64,000 bases of DNA, taken from NCBI GenBank assembly GCA_016716065.1, contig JADJXA010000025.1:124001-188000 (forward strand). Direction: 5' to 3'. This stretch comes from Candidatus Leptovillus gracilis. GTDB taxonomy: Bacteria; Chloroflexota; Anaerolineae; Promineifilales; Promineifilaceae. The notes under the pieces were generated by a model. That model was not told the origin of the DNA, ran no database searches, and saw nothing but the letters and a program-made list of their open reading frames with translations. The stretch's first letter is position 1. Each line of letters starts with the position of its first letter. Made by a program: the position numbers and the translations under genes. Below, piece by piece: positions 17,051-24,913 of this stretch.

Positions 17051-17830
17051 ATGATACGAATTGGACTCATCCAAATGCGTTGTGAAAAGGGGGCGGTGGC
17101 GGAAAACTTAACGGCCGTTGCCCACCACCTCGGCGAGGCAACACGACGCGGCATAGACATCGTTGGTTTCCCGGAGATGAATGTGACCGGCTACGCCGAC
17201 CCAACCCGCTATCCAGCCACCAGGTTACGGGTGGATGGCCCAGAAGTAGACCAGTTGCTAAAAATAAGCCGGCGTTTCCCCGGCACAGTCCTGACCGGCT
17301 TCATCGAAGACAACCCCCAGGGCAAACCATTCATTACCCATACGGCCGTTCGCCAGGGGCAGTTGTTGGGCATTTACCGCAAGATAACCATCGAAGATGA
17401 AGAGGTAGCCTGGTTCTCAGCTGGGGACAGTGTGCCAGTCTTTCAACACGATGACCTGACCTTCGGCATCGCCATCTGCGCCGATATTGGCAACGAGGCC
17501 GTCTTTGCCGCCGGCCATCGCCAGGGGGCAAAACTTATCTTTGAGCTGGCAGCGCCCGGCCTGTACGGTGAGCAGGCGACCCGCAACTGGCGCGCCGGTT
17601 ACGACTGGTGGGCCGGCGAGTGTCAGACATATCTCAGCGCCTATGCCCGGAAGTACGGTTTGTGGATCGCCGTGGCGACACAGGCGGGGCGGACAATAGA
17701 TGAAGACTTCCCCGGTGGCGGCTACCTGTTTGCGCCAGATGGCGAACGCCTATACGCCACGCCGGATTGGTCCCCCGGAGCAGTGTATCTGGCCGTGGAT
17801 GAGCAGAACCGGTCGGTGCAGGTATTGTAG
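17051..17830 (+). CDS. Carbon-nitrogen hydrolase (second, tandem)
   Basis: A 259-residue nitrilase-fold enzyme with Glu42 in F-P-E-M-N-V-T-G-Y, Lys111 in Y-R-K-I-T-I and Cys143 in A-I-C-A-D-I-G-N. It differs clearly from its upstream neighbour, so this is an old pair or two independent genes rather than a recent duplication. Fragments such as G-L-Y-G-E-Q-A-T-R-N-W-R-A-G-Y-D-W-W after the nucleophile suggest an insertion that shapes the substrate pocket. It probably shares a transcript with the first nitrilase and with the Nudix pseudogene after it. The substrate cannot be told from sequence. Confidence 0.85.
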   Translation: MIRIGLIQMRCEKGAVAENLTAVAHHLGEATRRGIDIVGFPEMNVTGYADPTRYPATRLRVDGPEVDQLLKISRRFPGTVLTGFIEDNPQGKPFITHTAVRQGQLLGIYRKITIEDEEVAWFSAGDSVPVFQHDDLTFGIAICADIGNEAVFAAGHRQGAKLIFELAAPGLYGEQATRNWRAGYDWWAGECQTYLSAYARKYGLWIAVATQAGRTIDEDFPGGGYLFAPDGERLYATPDWSPGAVYLAVDEQNRSVQVL

Positions 17831-17928
17831 ACCGGGCATCACCCTCAAGGAAGCAACGGGTGAAGTCATGCTTCTCTATCGTCGCCCTGACTTTCATCTG
17901 CCAGGCCGCCTGACCCTACGGATACGAC

Positions 17929-18429
17929 ATGATTCAGAAGTACAAAGTTGCCGCCTACATTACCCAGGCCGACTGGCTGCTGGTCTTCTCCGAACCGGCG
18001 TATCCGGAGGCCGGGACACAAATCCCTGGCGGAACCATGCAGTCAGGCGAAGACCCGGACAGCGCCGTGCTGCGTGAAGCCGAGTAAGAGACCGGACTGA
18101 CCGGACTGCGCATCCGGCGTTTCCTGGGAACGCGGGTGTACCATTTGCTGCTGGCGCCCGGGGACAGCGTGACCATCCACCGGCGCTTTTACCAGTTAAC
18201 CTATGACGGCCCTCTGAACGTCAATGGCTGGCGGCATTGGGAGACAGACCCGTCAGACGGCAGCCCGGAACCGATTGAGTTTTCCCTGCGTTGGGTCAGA
18301 TTCCCCCACGAAGTGCCCGAACTCAGCGTTGGTTTTGGGGATATGTTGCCATTCATTGAGTTTGTAGGCGAAGCCTTCTTCGCCTCGCGTCAGGGCGTCA
18401 AACACGACGCGCGCATCGGCAATATCTAA
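17929..18429 (+). pseudogene. Nudix hydrolase, inactivated by a stop in the Nudix box
   Basis: The frame from M-I-Q-K-Y-K-V-A-A-Y-I-T to the final stop would give 166 residues. The Nudix box G-x5-E-x7-R-E-U-x-E-E-x-G-U is present around residues 36-58 but the first Glu of the E-E pair, which binds the catalytic metal, is replaced by TAA at 18085-18087; one base change from GAA would explain it. Everything on both sides keeps the family pattern (I-P-G-G before, E-T-G-L after), so the loss is recent. Nudix enzymes cleave nucleoside-diphosphate-linked substrates. Its 3' end overlaps the convergent small gene on the minus strand. Confidence 0.75.
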
Positions 18430-18600
18430 AAAGTGCGCCGTTAATGCGCTGGCGCCCGCACTGCGCCGATAGCTGCCGCCGTACAGACGAACCTTGCCCA
18501 GTTGCAGGCTGTCCTCAACGTGCAAGAAGCGGGACTGGGTCACATGGCTGGCAATGCGCACGCGCATGGGAACAGATGGCTCTGGTAAGGGATTGTTCAT
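18253..18600 (-). CDS. Hypothetical protein, 115 aa, paired with DnaA-N protein
   Basis: A GGAGG ribosome site lies six bases before the ATG. The product has a basic N-terminal part (M-R-V-R-I-A-S-H-V-T-Q-S-R) and a central A-D-A-R-V-V-F-D-A-L segment. It resembles no family I can name. It follows the DnaA-N gene on the same strand after a gap that holds a heptamer array, suggesting an operon. Its 3' third overlaps the end of the Nudix pseudogene, so either its C-terminus or the Nudix tail has been altered; the first two thirds look most like real coding sequence. Confidence 0.5.
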   Translation of the reverse strand: MNNPLPEPSVPMRVRIASHVTQSRFLHVEDSLQLGKVRLYGGSYRRSAGASALTAHFLDIADARVVFDALTRGEEGFAYKLNEWQHIPKTNAEFGHFVGESDPTQGKLNRFRAAV

Positions 18601-18612
18601 GGAAACCTCCTG

Positions 18613-18640
18613 GAATTGCGGATTGCGGATTGCGGATTAT
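18613..18640. repeat. Heptamer array, GGATTGC units
   Basis: Three copies of GGATTGC plus a partial copy lie between the DnaA-N gene and the following small gene, ending at the stop codon of the former. Confidence 0.7.
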
Positions 18641-18987
18641 TACGGCCGTTGGCGGTGGTTATGCCTTTCGGAGCAACCACCGCCTGTCTGGAGTGGTAAC
18701 GGCGGATAGGGTAAATCGGTTGGTAGGGTCAGATAGCGCGGGATGAAACAGAGGGTGACCGGCCGGGCGGCCACTGCCGTTGCTGTCCGCGCCGCCGTCG
18801 GATAGAAACGATGGCTCAGCCAGTCGCAGGCGTACTCGTTGCGCACAGCGACCACCCAGAACGAAGGCGTGCAGCCCGTCGCCACGATGCGGCTGCTGGC
18901 TAGCCAGGTGTTGAAGGTGACAACGGCCGTTTGTCCCCGCAGTTCGGCCAGAGTGAGCCGCCATAAGTTGTCCAGTGTAGGTGACAT
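18640..18987 (-). CDS. DnaA N-terminal-domain protein without AAA+ or DNA-binding domains
   Basis: Of the 115 residues, 1-75 match DnaA domain I: L-W-R-L-T-L-A-E-L-R, then F-N-T-W-L-A-S-S, then W-V-V-A-V-R-N-E-Y-A-C-D-W-L. In DnaA this domain self-associates and recruits the helicase DnaB. Here no AAA+ ATPase and no domain IV follow; the C-terminus is a short Pro-rich tail. A free domain I could act as an adaptor or decoy for the host initiator, or belong to the replication region of an integrated element. The ATG has GGAG upstream. It begins an apparent two-gene operon with the 115-residue protein downstream. Confidence 0.7.
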   Translation of the reverse strand: MSPTLDNLWRLTLAELRGQTAVVTFNTWLASSRIVATGCTPSFWVVAVRNEYACDWLSHRFYPTAARTATAVAARPVTLCFIPRYLTLPTDLPYPPLPLQTGGGCSERHNHRQRP

Positions 18988-19076
18988 ACAAACTCCGGGG
19001 TTCCTCGGCAGTGTGGCAAGGTTTTAACCAGTACTGAGGTGAGTGCCGTGACATCGCTATCTTCCATCAAATAAAA

Positions 19077-19105
19077 AGGCTTCACCAGTGTGATAAGTGA
19101 AGCCT
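19077..19105 (-). terminator. Rho-independent terminator of the fic gene
   Basis: AGGCTTCAC and GTGAAGCCT form a nine-pair stem; on the minus strand the stem is followed by TTTTTATTTG. It lies 60 bases after the fic stop codon. Confidence 0.8.
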
Positions 19106-19163
19106 CAAACGCTGACTGTGTGGACTGGATGACGTTCTCCGAACACCATCCTGGAATTATCGG

Positions 19164-20321
19164 TTACGAATCTCGGGCAACGGCAACTAATATTTCGTTC
19201 GCCCGGTACACACGGTTGCGCGCCTGACCAGTGATCTCGCTGATAATGCCCGCTTTCTCCAACTGAAACACATATCTTTGCGCCACAGAATAGTTGACCA
19301 ACAACATCTGACTTAATTGCGGAATATCGAATATTGGCTGATTAAAAAGCCAATCAATGACTTGCAGTAAACGGGCGGCGCTCCGTGTTTGTTGGAACTG
19401 TCCCCGATACCCATCGCGCAAAGCTTGCAGACGCTGTATGCGCCGTACGCTATCGGCCGCCTGGGTCTGTACCCCATAGAGAAAGTAACTTAGCCACTCA
19501 TCCCAGGCCCCTTTCTGACTGACAGCCAGCAGGTGGTCGTAATACGCTTGCCGATTTGCTTCAAAATAAGCGCTCAAGTAAAGAACTGGCTGCGACAGCA
19601 ATCCCCAATCATGAAGTAACAGGGTGTTTAACAGACGCCCAACACGGCCGTTCCCATCCAGGAAGGGATGAATGGCTTCAAACTGATAGTGTACCAGGGC
19701 TAAGCGAATCAGGGCCGGCAAATCATCCCGTTCGTGGATGAATTTCTCCATGTCGTTGAGCGCCTGGTTCATGTCATCAACGGGCGGCGGCACATAAGTC
19801 GCCGTTTGAATCGTACTGCCTGGCGCGCCAATCCAGTTTTGACTGCGACGAAACTCCCCAGGCGTCCACTGCTCACCGCGCACCCCCTTCAGCAAATGAG
19901 CGTGGAGTTCGCGCATGAGCCGCAAACTCACCGGCAAGGTGGCGAGACGCGCCAACCCATATTGCAACGCCAGGACATAGTTTCGTACCTCTTGCACGTC
20001 CTCAGGAAATTCAAACAATGTCAACTGTACAGCCTCAAAAGCATATAAGTCACCCAAAGAAGCGCGTGTACCTTCAATGCGCGATGACAGCACAGCCTCG
20101 CGGCGAATCAAAGGTTGAATGAGCAGGTTAGGATTGGGCAACATCGAAGCCAATCCTGCCAGTTCGCCTAAAGCGCGATCCGCTTTTGATAGGGCGGTTA
20201 CCAATCCCGCTGACCAGGCAATATTGGGCGGCAGTGGCTGAGGAATGAACGTCCAATAGCCTTTAGGATGCCGGACTACACGTCCTGGTGTACGAGCGCT
20301 GTGAAAATCTTCTGGTTGCAT
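19164..20321 (-). CDS. Fic family AMPylase-type protein, self-inhibited class
   Basis: A 385-residue Fic protein of the long soluble type. The N-terminal Fic_N-like region (G-Y-W-T-F-I-P-Q-P-L-P-P) leads to the inhibitory helix motif S-S-R-I-E-G near residue 80, matching (S/T)-x-x-x-E-(G/N). The core H-P-F-L-D-G-N-G-R-V-G-R at about 213-224 is intact, with the catalytic His. The last 70 residues form a winged-helix domain (L-L-V-N-Y-S-V-A-Q-R-Y-V-F-Q-L-E). Such enzymes transfer AMP to target proteins, often type II topoisomerases or themselves. The inhibitory helix lies before the core. It is monocistronic with its own terminator. Confidence 0.9.
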   Translation of the reverse strand: MQPEDFHSARTPGRVVRHPKGYWTFIPQPLPPNIAWSAGLVTALSKADRALGELAGLASMLPNPNLLIQPLIRREAVLSSRIEGTRASLGDLYAFEAVQLTLFEFPEDVQEVRNYVLALQYGLARLATLPVSLRLMRELHAHLLKGVRGEQWTPGEFRRSQNWIGAPGSTIQTATYVPPPVDDMNQALNDMEKFIHERDDLPALIRLALVHYQFEAIHPFLDGNGRVGRLLNTLLLHDWGLLSQPVLYLSAYFEANRQAYYDHLLAVSQKGAWDEWLSYFLYGVQTQAADSVRRIQRLQALRDGYRGQFQQTRSAARLLQVIDWLFNQPIFDIPQLSQMLLVNYSVAQRYVFQLEKAGIISEITGQARNRVYRANEILVAVARDS

Positions 20322-20425
20322 GTCGTTATTCTCACCAACGATAATAAGCTATCTCTTATTACCATTATACGCCGGAAATGATAATAAAAGATGATTTGCC
20401 ACTGACTAAATAAGCAATCTGGGCA

Positions 20426-20611
20426 TGGTTCATTTGAAGTGAATTCATCTTTACAAATAGCGACACGGAGGTTCACAGAGAAGACACGGAGAAACACGGA
20501 GAAAAAGCAAGTTAATCCTAAATCTCTCCGTGAAACTCTGTGACTTCTCCGTGTAACTCCGTGTAACTGTTTTTGAAATCGTAAAGGACGATCTACTTTG
20601 ATATTGAACCA
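20426..20611. mobile_element. TGGTTCAA-ended MITE-like element, copy 2
   Basis: Both ends read inward from TGGTTCA toward CTTTAC (imperfect, about 35 bp), like the element at 9.2 kb. The core is different: a long inverted repeat built of CACGGAGAA and TCTCCGTG units. Its right end supplies the last codons and the stop of the methyltransferase pseudogene. Confidence 0.65.
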
Positions 20612-21295
20612 TATTCCGCAGCGTCTAACAGCGTCTCCCCCCGCCCGATGGCCCGCAGCCGTTCCACCTCGGCCATCTCCGGCGCGATGGGGCGCTGGCG
20701 GTGGACGCCAAAGAGGACAATCTGGCGGAAGCGCTCATACTCGCCGTCGGGGAAGCGGTAGACCTGCACGTGTTGGAAGTAGGCGGTCAGGTAGTCGGCC
20801 AGCTTGCGGCTGCGCAGGATGTGGCGCGGCACGACGTAAACCAGCAGACCGCCCGGCTGCAAGTACGGCCGTGTGCGCCAGAGGAACTGGTATTCGGCAC
20901 GGCCGTTGGACCCGCCCATCCCCTGTTCTTCATCATCCCGCAGGTAGGGCGGGTTGAGGTAGAGCAGGTTGTAGCCGCTGCGGGGACTTTTCAGGCTCAA
21001 GTAGCTGTCGTGGAGCAGGAATTTCGGATTGCGGATTGCGTAATCTGTCTCCAATCCGCAATCCGAAATCCGCAATTCTTTCCTGGGCTATTTTCGCCCG
21101 GTCTTCGTGCAGCTCGACGCCGTAAGGTTCCAGGCCCAGGCTCTCGGCCAGGGCGACCAGCGCTGCGCCTTCACCGCCGCACGTGTCCAGCAGACGGCCA
21201 CCGTGCGGGGCGGTGATGTGGCTGGCGATGAGGGACGTAACAGTCGGGGGCAGGGGGAAGTACCCCGCTTTTTCGATATTGGCGAGTCGGGTCAT
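20593..21295 (-). pseudogene. DNA adenine methyltransferase-like gene, broken twice by repeats
   Basis: The 5' part encodes a SAM-binding core (G-G-R-L-L-D-T-C-G-G-E-G-A, then Y-G-V-E-L-H-E-D-R-A). The continuation with the catalytic loop Y-L-N-P-P-Y-L and later G-G-L-L-V-Y-V-V-P is in another frame. The two halves meet in a heptamer inverted repeat of about 58 bases at 21020-21077, which shifts the frame. The 3' end is replaced by the TGGTTCAA element, which encodes the last residues and stop. The intact family (DUF6094-like class I methylase, N-P-P-Y type) is common on plasmids and integrative elements. No nuclease partner is seen. Confidence 0.7.
21020..21077. repeat. Heptamer inverted repeat inside methyltransferase gene
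   Basis: GGATTGC units on the left are mirrored by GCAATCC units on the right around a short centre, forming a long imperfect palindrome. It disrupts the methyltransferase frame. Confidence 0.75.
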
Positions 21296-21310
21296 GGTTG
21301 TTTCCTTTTA

Positions 21311-21346
21311 GCGAGAGCTAGAGCGAGAGCTAGAGCGAGAGCTAGA
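21311..21346. repeat. Three tandem 12-bp units GCGAGAGCTAGA
   Basis: Three perfect copies, followed by a purine-rich run of GAGATAGA and GAGAGG. It lies between the methyltransferase start and the next gene, where no other feature was seen. Copy number is likely to vary by slippage. Confidence 0.85.
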
Positions 21347-21537
21347 GGGGAGAGATAGAGATAGAGTAAGAAGAGAGAGGGAAGATGGATGGAAATAGCC
21401 TGTCTTTCTCAGAGAATAAGGTTCGCCCCATCAGGCGCGTTAGCGCCAGGGTTCGGGCCGCAACGCCTGTCACGGGACAGCGTAAAGGGTATCGTCTCCT
21501 CTCGCTTCCTGTTGGGCGATAGGAGCAGGAGGCATGA

Positions 21538-21825
21538 ATGATGAAGTCGGCGACAGTGGAAAAAGAGAAAATGACGTGGCGGAAACCCCGGCTGCTGGGG
21601 CGTGAATACGAGCTGCCACTGAAAGGGCAGCCGTTGGCCTATCTCCGACAGACGGGCTGGTGGCCGGTGCAGGCGCACGTCTTTGAAGGGGTGGGAACCA
21701 CAGACCCGGTGCTGCGCGCCACGCACAGCGGCGTATGGCGGCAGAAGCTGCACGTCAAAACGCTGGATTACCGCTTGCCGCAGATGACTCCCGCTGCTAT
21801 TCTTGATATGGTATTGTTCCAATAG
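21538..21825 (+). CDS. Hypothetical protein, 95 aa
   Basis: A small basic protein (K-M-T-W-R-K-P-R-L-L-G-R-E-Y and later W-R-Q-K-L-H-V-K-T-L-D-Y-R-L). AGGAGCAGGAGG lies just upstream and serves either of two adjacent ATGs; a third ATG four bases earlier opens a 23-codon frame instead. No family was recognised. It precedes the exported propeller genes on the same strand. Confidence 0.45.
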   Translation: MMKSATVEKEKMTWRKPRLLGREYELPLKGQPLAYLRQTGWWPVQAHVFEGVGTTDPVLRATHSGVWRQKLHVKTLDYRLPQMTPAAILDMVLFQ

Positions 21826-21899
21826 CTGAGGCTCCCCTCAACCAGGAAATTGGGTTACGCCAAGCCCGGTTTCATCAACATATACAGGAGGAGAATGTT

Positions 21900-23105
21900 A
21901 TGCCCCGGCACCTTTTATGGTCTCTCAAAGTTTCCGTTTTACTTTTTACTGCGTTGCTGGTTTTCACCTACTTCGCCAACACATCTCCAGCCAATACCTG
22001 GAACAGTGAAATATTGCCCGGACCGACTGCGCCGTAGGCGCAGCTGGTCGCGGCGCTGGCTTTTTTGCCCTACGCCAATTCAGACGGTCATTCGATGAAC
22101 GCAGTATTGTCGGACACGCCTGCACTGAGTGAAACCGAAGTGGCCGTTACCCTCTCTGCCTATCCCACCACGCCCGACCGTCAACTGAATACCACTTCCC
22201 GGCAAACGCTGGGGACACAGCCGGCCCGCGCCATGTGTGCAGCCGACCAACTGAGCGCCTCGCCGAACGGCCGTTACCTGCTCATCCAATACAACTGCGA
22301 AGCCGCCCTCTTTGCCATTTTGCAAGATTTACAGACTGGCAAAGAAACCACCCTGGCACGGGGCTATTTTCTTGACTGGTCGCCCGACGGCGACTGGCTG
22401 CTGTTCCGCCAGACAGACGAAGACGCTATCTGGTTGGTACAGGCGGCGACGGGCAGCCGGCAGACGCTGCCCAATCTGCCGGCCGGCGTCTACAACGCCG
22501 CCTTCCACTTTGACGGGCAGACGGTGGTGCTGGCCGCCAGCCAGGGATTGGGGCTGGGCAGCGAATTGGGCGTCTATCATCACCTGGCGACGACCAGTTA
22601 CACACGGTGGCAAACCTTTCCGCAGCAGGTCGTCGCTTATCCGCGCTGGTCGCCGGATGGCACAAAGCTGGCCTACATCCTGATGCCGGACAGCAACCAG
22701 CCCTTCACCGTGGGTGAATTGTGGCTGGCTGAGCCGGGGACGGGCGCGCCAACCCAACTGCTGGACGCCGTAGACGCCGGGCACGGCTACCCGCCCGTCT
22801 GGTCGCCAAATGGTCAAAGCCTGGCCTATGTGCGCCGTGAAAACCCGGACAGCGTGCGCGCCGACCATCTGGCTGCGGCGCTGCGCAGCAATCTGATGCT
22901 GGCGAACGCCGCTGCCGGTCAGACCACGCCGCTGACCAGCTTCCCGGACAGCCTGGTATACGACGCCATCTGGTCGCCGGATGGGGCGCAGTTGGCTTTT
23001 ACGGCCGATGACGCTATCTGGCTTGTCAGCCCCGGCCAATCGTCCACACAAATCACCCAATCCATGACCGCTCGCCATCCAGCCTGGCTGGTGGAAAACA
23101 ATTAG
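21900..23105 (+). pseudogene. Exported beta-propeller (TolB/PD40-like) protein with in-frame amber codon
   Basis: The first 45 codons encode a signal peptide or anchor (K-V-S-V-L-L-F-T-A-L-L-V-F-T-Y-F). Then TAG (22035-22037) interrupts the frame, after which the same frame continues for 356 more codons. The body has repeated S-P-D-G-x-W/K-L-x-x motifs (D-W-S-P-D-G-D-W-L-L, R-W-S-P-D-G-T-K-L-A, V-W-S-P-N-G-Q-S-L-A, I-W-S-P-D-G-A-Q-L-A), the blades of a PD40-type propeller. CAG to TAG is the simplest cause. TAG ends intact genes elsewhere in the window, so recoding is unlikely. It heads the propeller array. Confidence 0.65.
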
Positions 23106-23174
23106 AAATGAGGCGCGGGAGCGAGAGAAGATGCTGCTTCGTTCCTTGCGCCTCATTCTCTCCCGGAGGATGCT

Positions 23175-24599
23175 ATGATTCAACGAATCCTTTTCTTGAT
23201 CTGTTTGGCCTGCTTATTGTTGGTAGGGTGTGGGACGGAAGGGGAGATGGTTGCGGAAGCTGCCCCCACCGCTGCCCAACTACCTGCTGCCGAGACGCCA
23301 ATAGCAACGGAAACGGCCCAGCCGACGCCCACCCCCAACGCAACCCCGGCGCCTGCGACCCACACCCCCACATTGCCGCCGCCAACCAACACGCCTACTA
23401 CCACGCCCCAACCCACAGAAACGCAAATAGCTACAGCTACATCTTCATTAGCTTTCCCCTTATCACCTCAGGGCGCCATCTTTTTTCTTTGGAGCACCGT
23501 TCCGCCGCCAGATGGTTCTGATCCATCTCTGACTACAGACTTATATGTTGCTTATCCGGGTAATTCACCCGATAGATGGGATGTACGGCCCCTCATCCCT
23601 GACCTTTTCGGTTTTACCTTGATGAAAGCATCCCCAGATATGTCTTATCTTGCCATTCTTTTTTCTGAGAATGAAGAACAAGCCTGGAATGAAATGCGAG
23701 GAGTAGGGCTTTATAACTTTGAACAAAAGGCTTTTAGCAACCTAACTGGTAGTGAGTGTTGTCTATATGGATTCGACTGGCTGCCGCAATCACAAGCTGT
23801 TCTTTATTCTCAAGTTAACAATTTGTTCCAAATTGACATTGGTGAAGAATCCTCACCAAGTCAATTAACTGATGATTGGTTATCTCAATCTGGAACTGAA
23901 GTTTTCAACCCGGTGATTTCACCTGATGGAAACTGGGTGGCTGTTACTCTGTCTTCTAACCAAATGGCAGTCTATAACATGACAACCGGTCATTTCACTA
24001 CTCTGGCAGAGGAGGTTCCTTATCCTTCCAGTCACCGGGTCATTACATGGTCACCAAATAGTCAAATGTTGGCTTTTACAAGCACCTTTGAGCAAGGATT
24101 GTTTGTGGCAAACATGGACTCAATGGCAGTCGTTCAGTTGGAAAATGTAAACACACGTTGTTTACCGGCGTGGTCATCAAAAACGCTCTTACTTGCTTAT
24201 ACGTGCGATAACAGCTTGTTTTTATGGGATGCAAAAACACAAGTTGCCGAAGAAACAGTTAATGGAGACATCGTAGGAATACCTGTCTGGTCGCCTAACG
24301 GTTCAACGATTGCCGTAAACGTAGTTATAGGCGAAAAAAAAGGGTTTCTACTTATCGACCCTAATGATGGCCGCCAACAGTTTCTCGATACAACAGATGT
24401 GGCAGCTCCTTCTCTATGGCCTCCAGCAATTTGGTCTCCAGATGGAGAATGGCTCTTGTATCTTTCCGAACAACCTGACCAGACTGGTTATTATGTTATG
24501 AACAAAACGAACAACATACCTTATCTTGTCTTAAATACCACTGGATTGGGAACACCACATGATTTGGTTTGGTTTCATGATGTGGCGTCTTTACCTTAA
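23175..24599 (+). CDS. Beta-propeller lipoprotein 1 (AT-rich member of the array)
   Basis: A 474-residue lipoprotein: signal peptide with lipobox L-L-V-G-C (Cys17 region), then a Thr/Pro linker to about residue 95, then a propeller with S-P-D-M-S-Y-L-A, S-P-D-G-N-W-V-A, S-P-N-S-Q-M-L-A and S-P-D-G-E-W-L-L blades. The start has GGAGG eight bases upstream. It is anchored outside the cell membrane and probably binds a peptide or glycan partner; no catalytic motif is present. Base composition is clearly AT-richer than surrounding genes after codon 90, and it lacks ACGGCCGT, which suggests later arrival. Confidence 0.75.
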   Translation: MIQRILFLICLACLLLVGCGTEGEMVAEAAPTAAQLPAAETPIATETAQPTPTPNATPAPATHTPTLPPPTNTPTTTPQPTETQIATATSSLAFPLSPQGAIFFLWSTVPPPDGSDPSLTTDLYVAYPGNSPDRWDVRPLIPDLFGFTLMKASPDMSYLAILFSENEEQAWNEMRGVGLYNFEQKAFSNLTGSECCLYGFDWLPQSQAVLYSQVNNLFQIDIGEESSPSQLTDDWLSQSGTEVFNPVISPDGNWVAVTLSSNQMAVYNMTTGHFTTLAEEVPYPSSHRVITWSPNSQMLAFTSTFEQGLFVANMDSMAVVQLENVNTRCLPAWSSKTLLLAYTCDNSLFLWDAKTQVAEETVNGDIVGIPVWSPNGSTIAVNVVIGEKKGFLLIDPNDGRQQFLDTTDVAAPSLWPPAIWSPDGEWLLYLSEQPDQTGYYVMNKTNNIPYLVLNTTGLGTPHDLVWFHDVASLP

Positions 24600-24622
24600 A
24601 AAATAAAAACAGGAGGAATTCG

Positions 24623-24913
24623 ATGAGAAAACGAGCTTTTATCTATATGCTCTTTTTACAGGTTGCACTTTTTAGTGCTGTCCTCTGGTATGGGAAGTTT
24701 GCTGCAAAAGAAGCTGTATTTGCATATCAGGTAGAATCAACGTCAATCCCTTTCTTAGGCCCCATTTATTATGGGCAAGAAGCCATTCTCAATGTATTTG
24801 ACCATGAGTTGCCACTCTTTAGACCAACACCCCGCTGTGGCCGGTCTTCCAGACCGTGCCACTTGGTTGCATGTATAGTTGCTTGGCAAAATCGTAATTT
24901 TGGGAGGATGTGA
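24623..24913 (+). pseudogene. Truncated N-terminal copy of the M23-peptidase gene (copy A)
   Basis: After AGGAGGAATTCG the frame encodes a signal anchor and then F-L-G-P-I-Y-Y-G-Q-E and F-D-H-E-L-P, which parallel F-L-G-P-V-Y-Y-N-Q-E and F-D-H-N-L-P of the full M23 gene at 29.7 kb. After about 68 codons it enters the conserved intergenic repeat and reads on through it to a TGA that overlaps the next start. The peptidase domain is missing. It looks like a deletion product of an ancestral propeller-M23 pair. Confidence 0.7.
24830..24912 (+). repeat. Array repeat upstream of propeller 2
   Basis: CCCGCTGTGGCCGGTCTTCC marks the start; a six-pair hairpin CGGTCT-TCC-AGACCG follows, then GCAAAATCGT and the ribosome site GGGAGG. 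Near-copies precede propellers 3 and 4. Confidence 0.8.

Noticed and set aside
21311..21370. Replication origin iterons
   Set aside because: The 12-bp units are only three, lie in purine-rich slippage-type sequence and have no DnaA boxes or initiator gene beside them.
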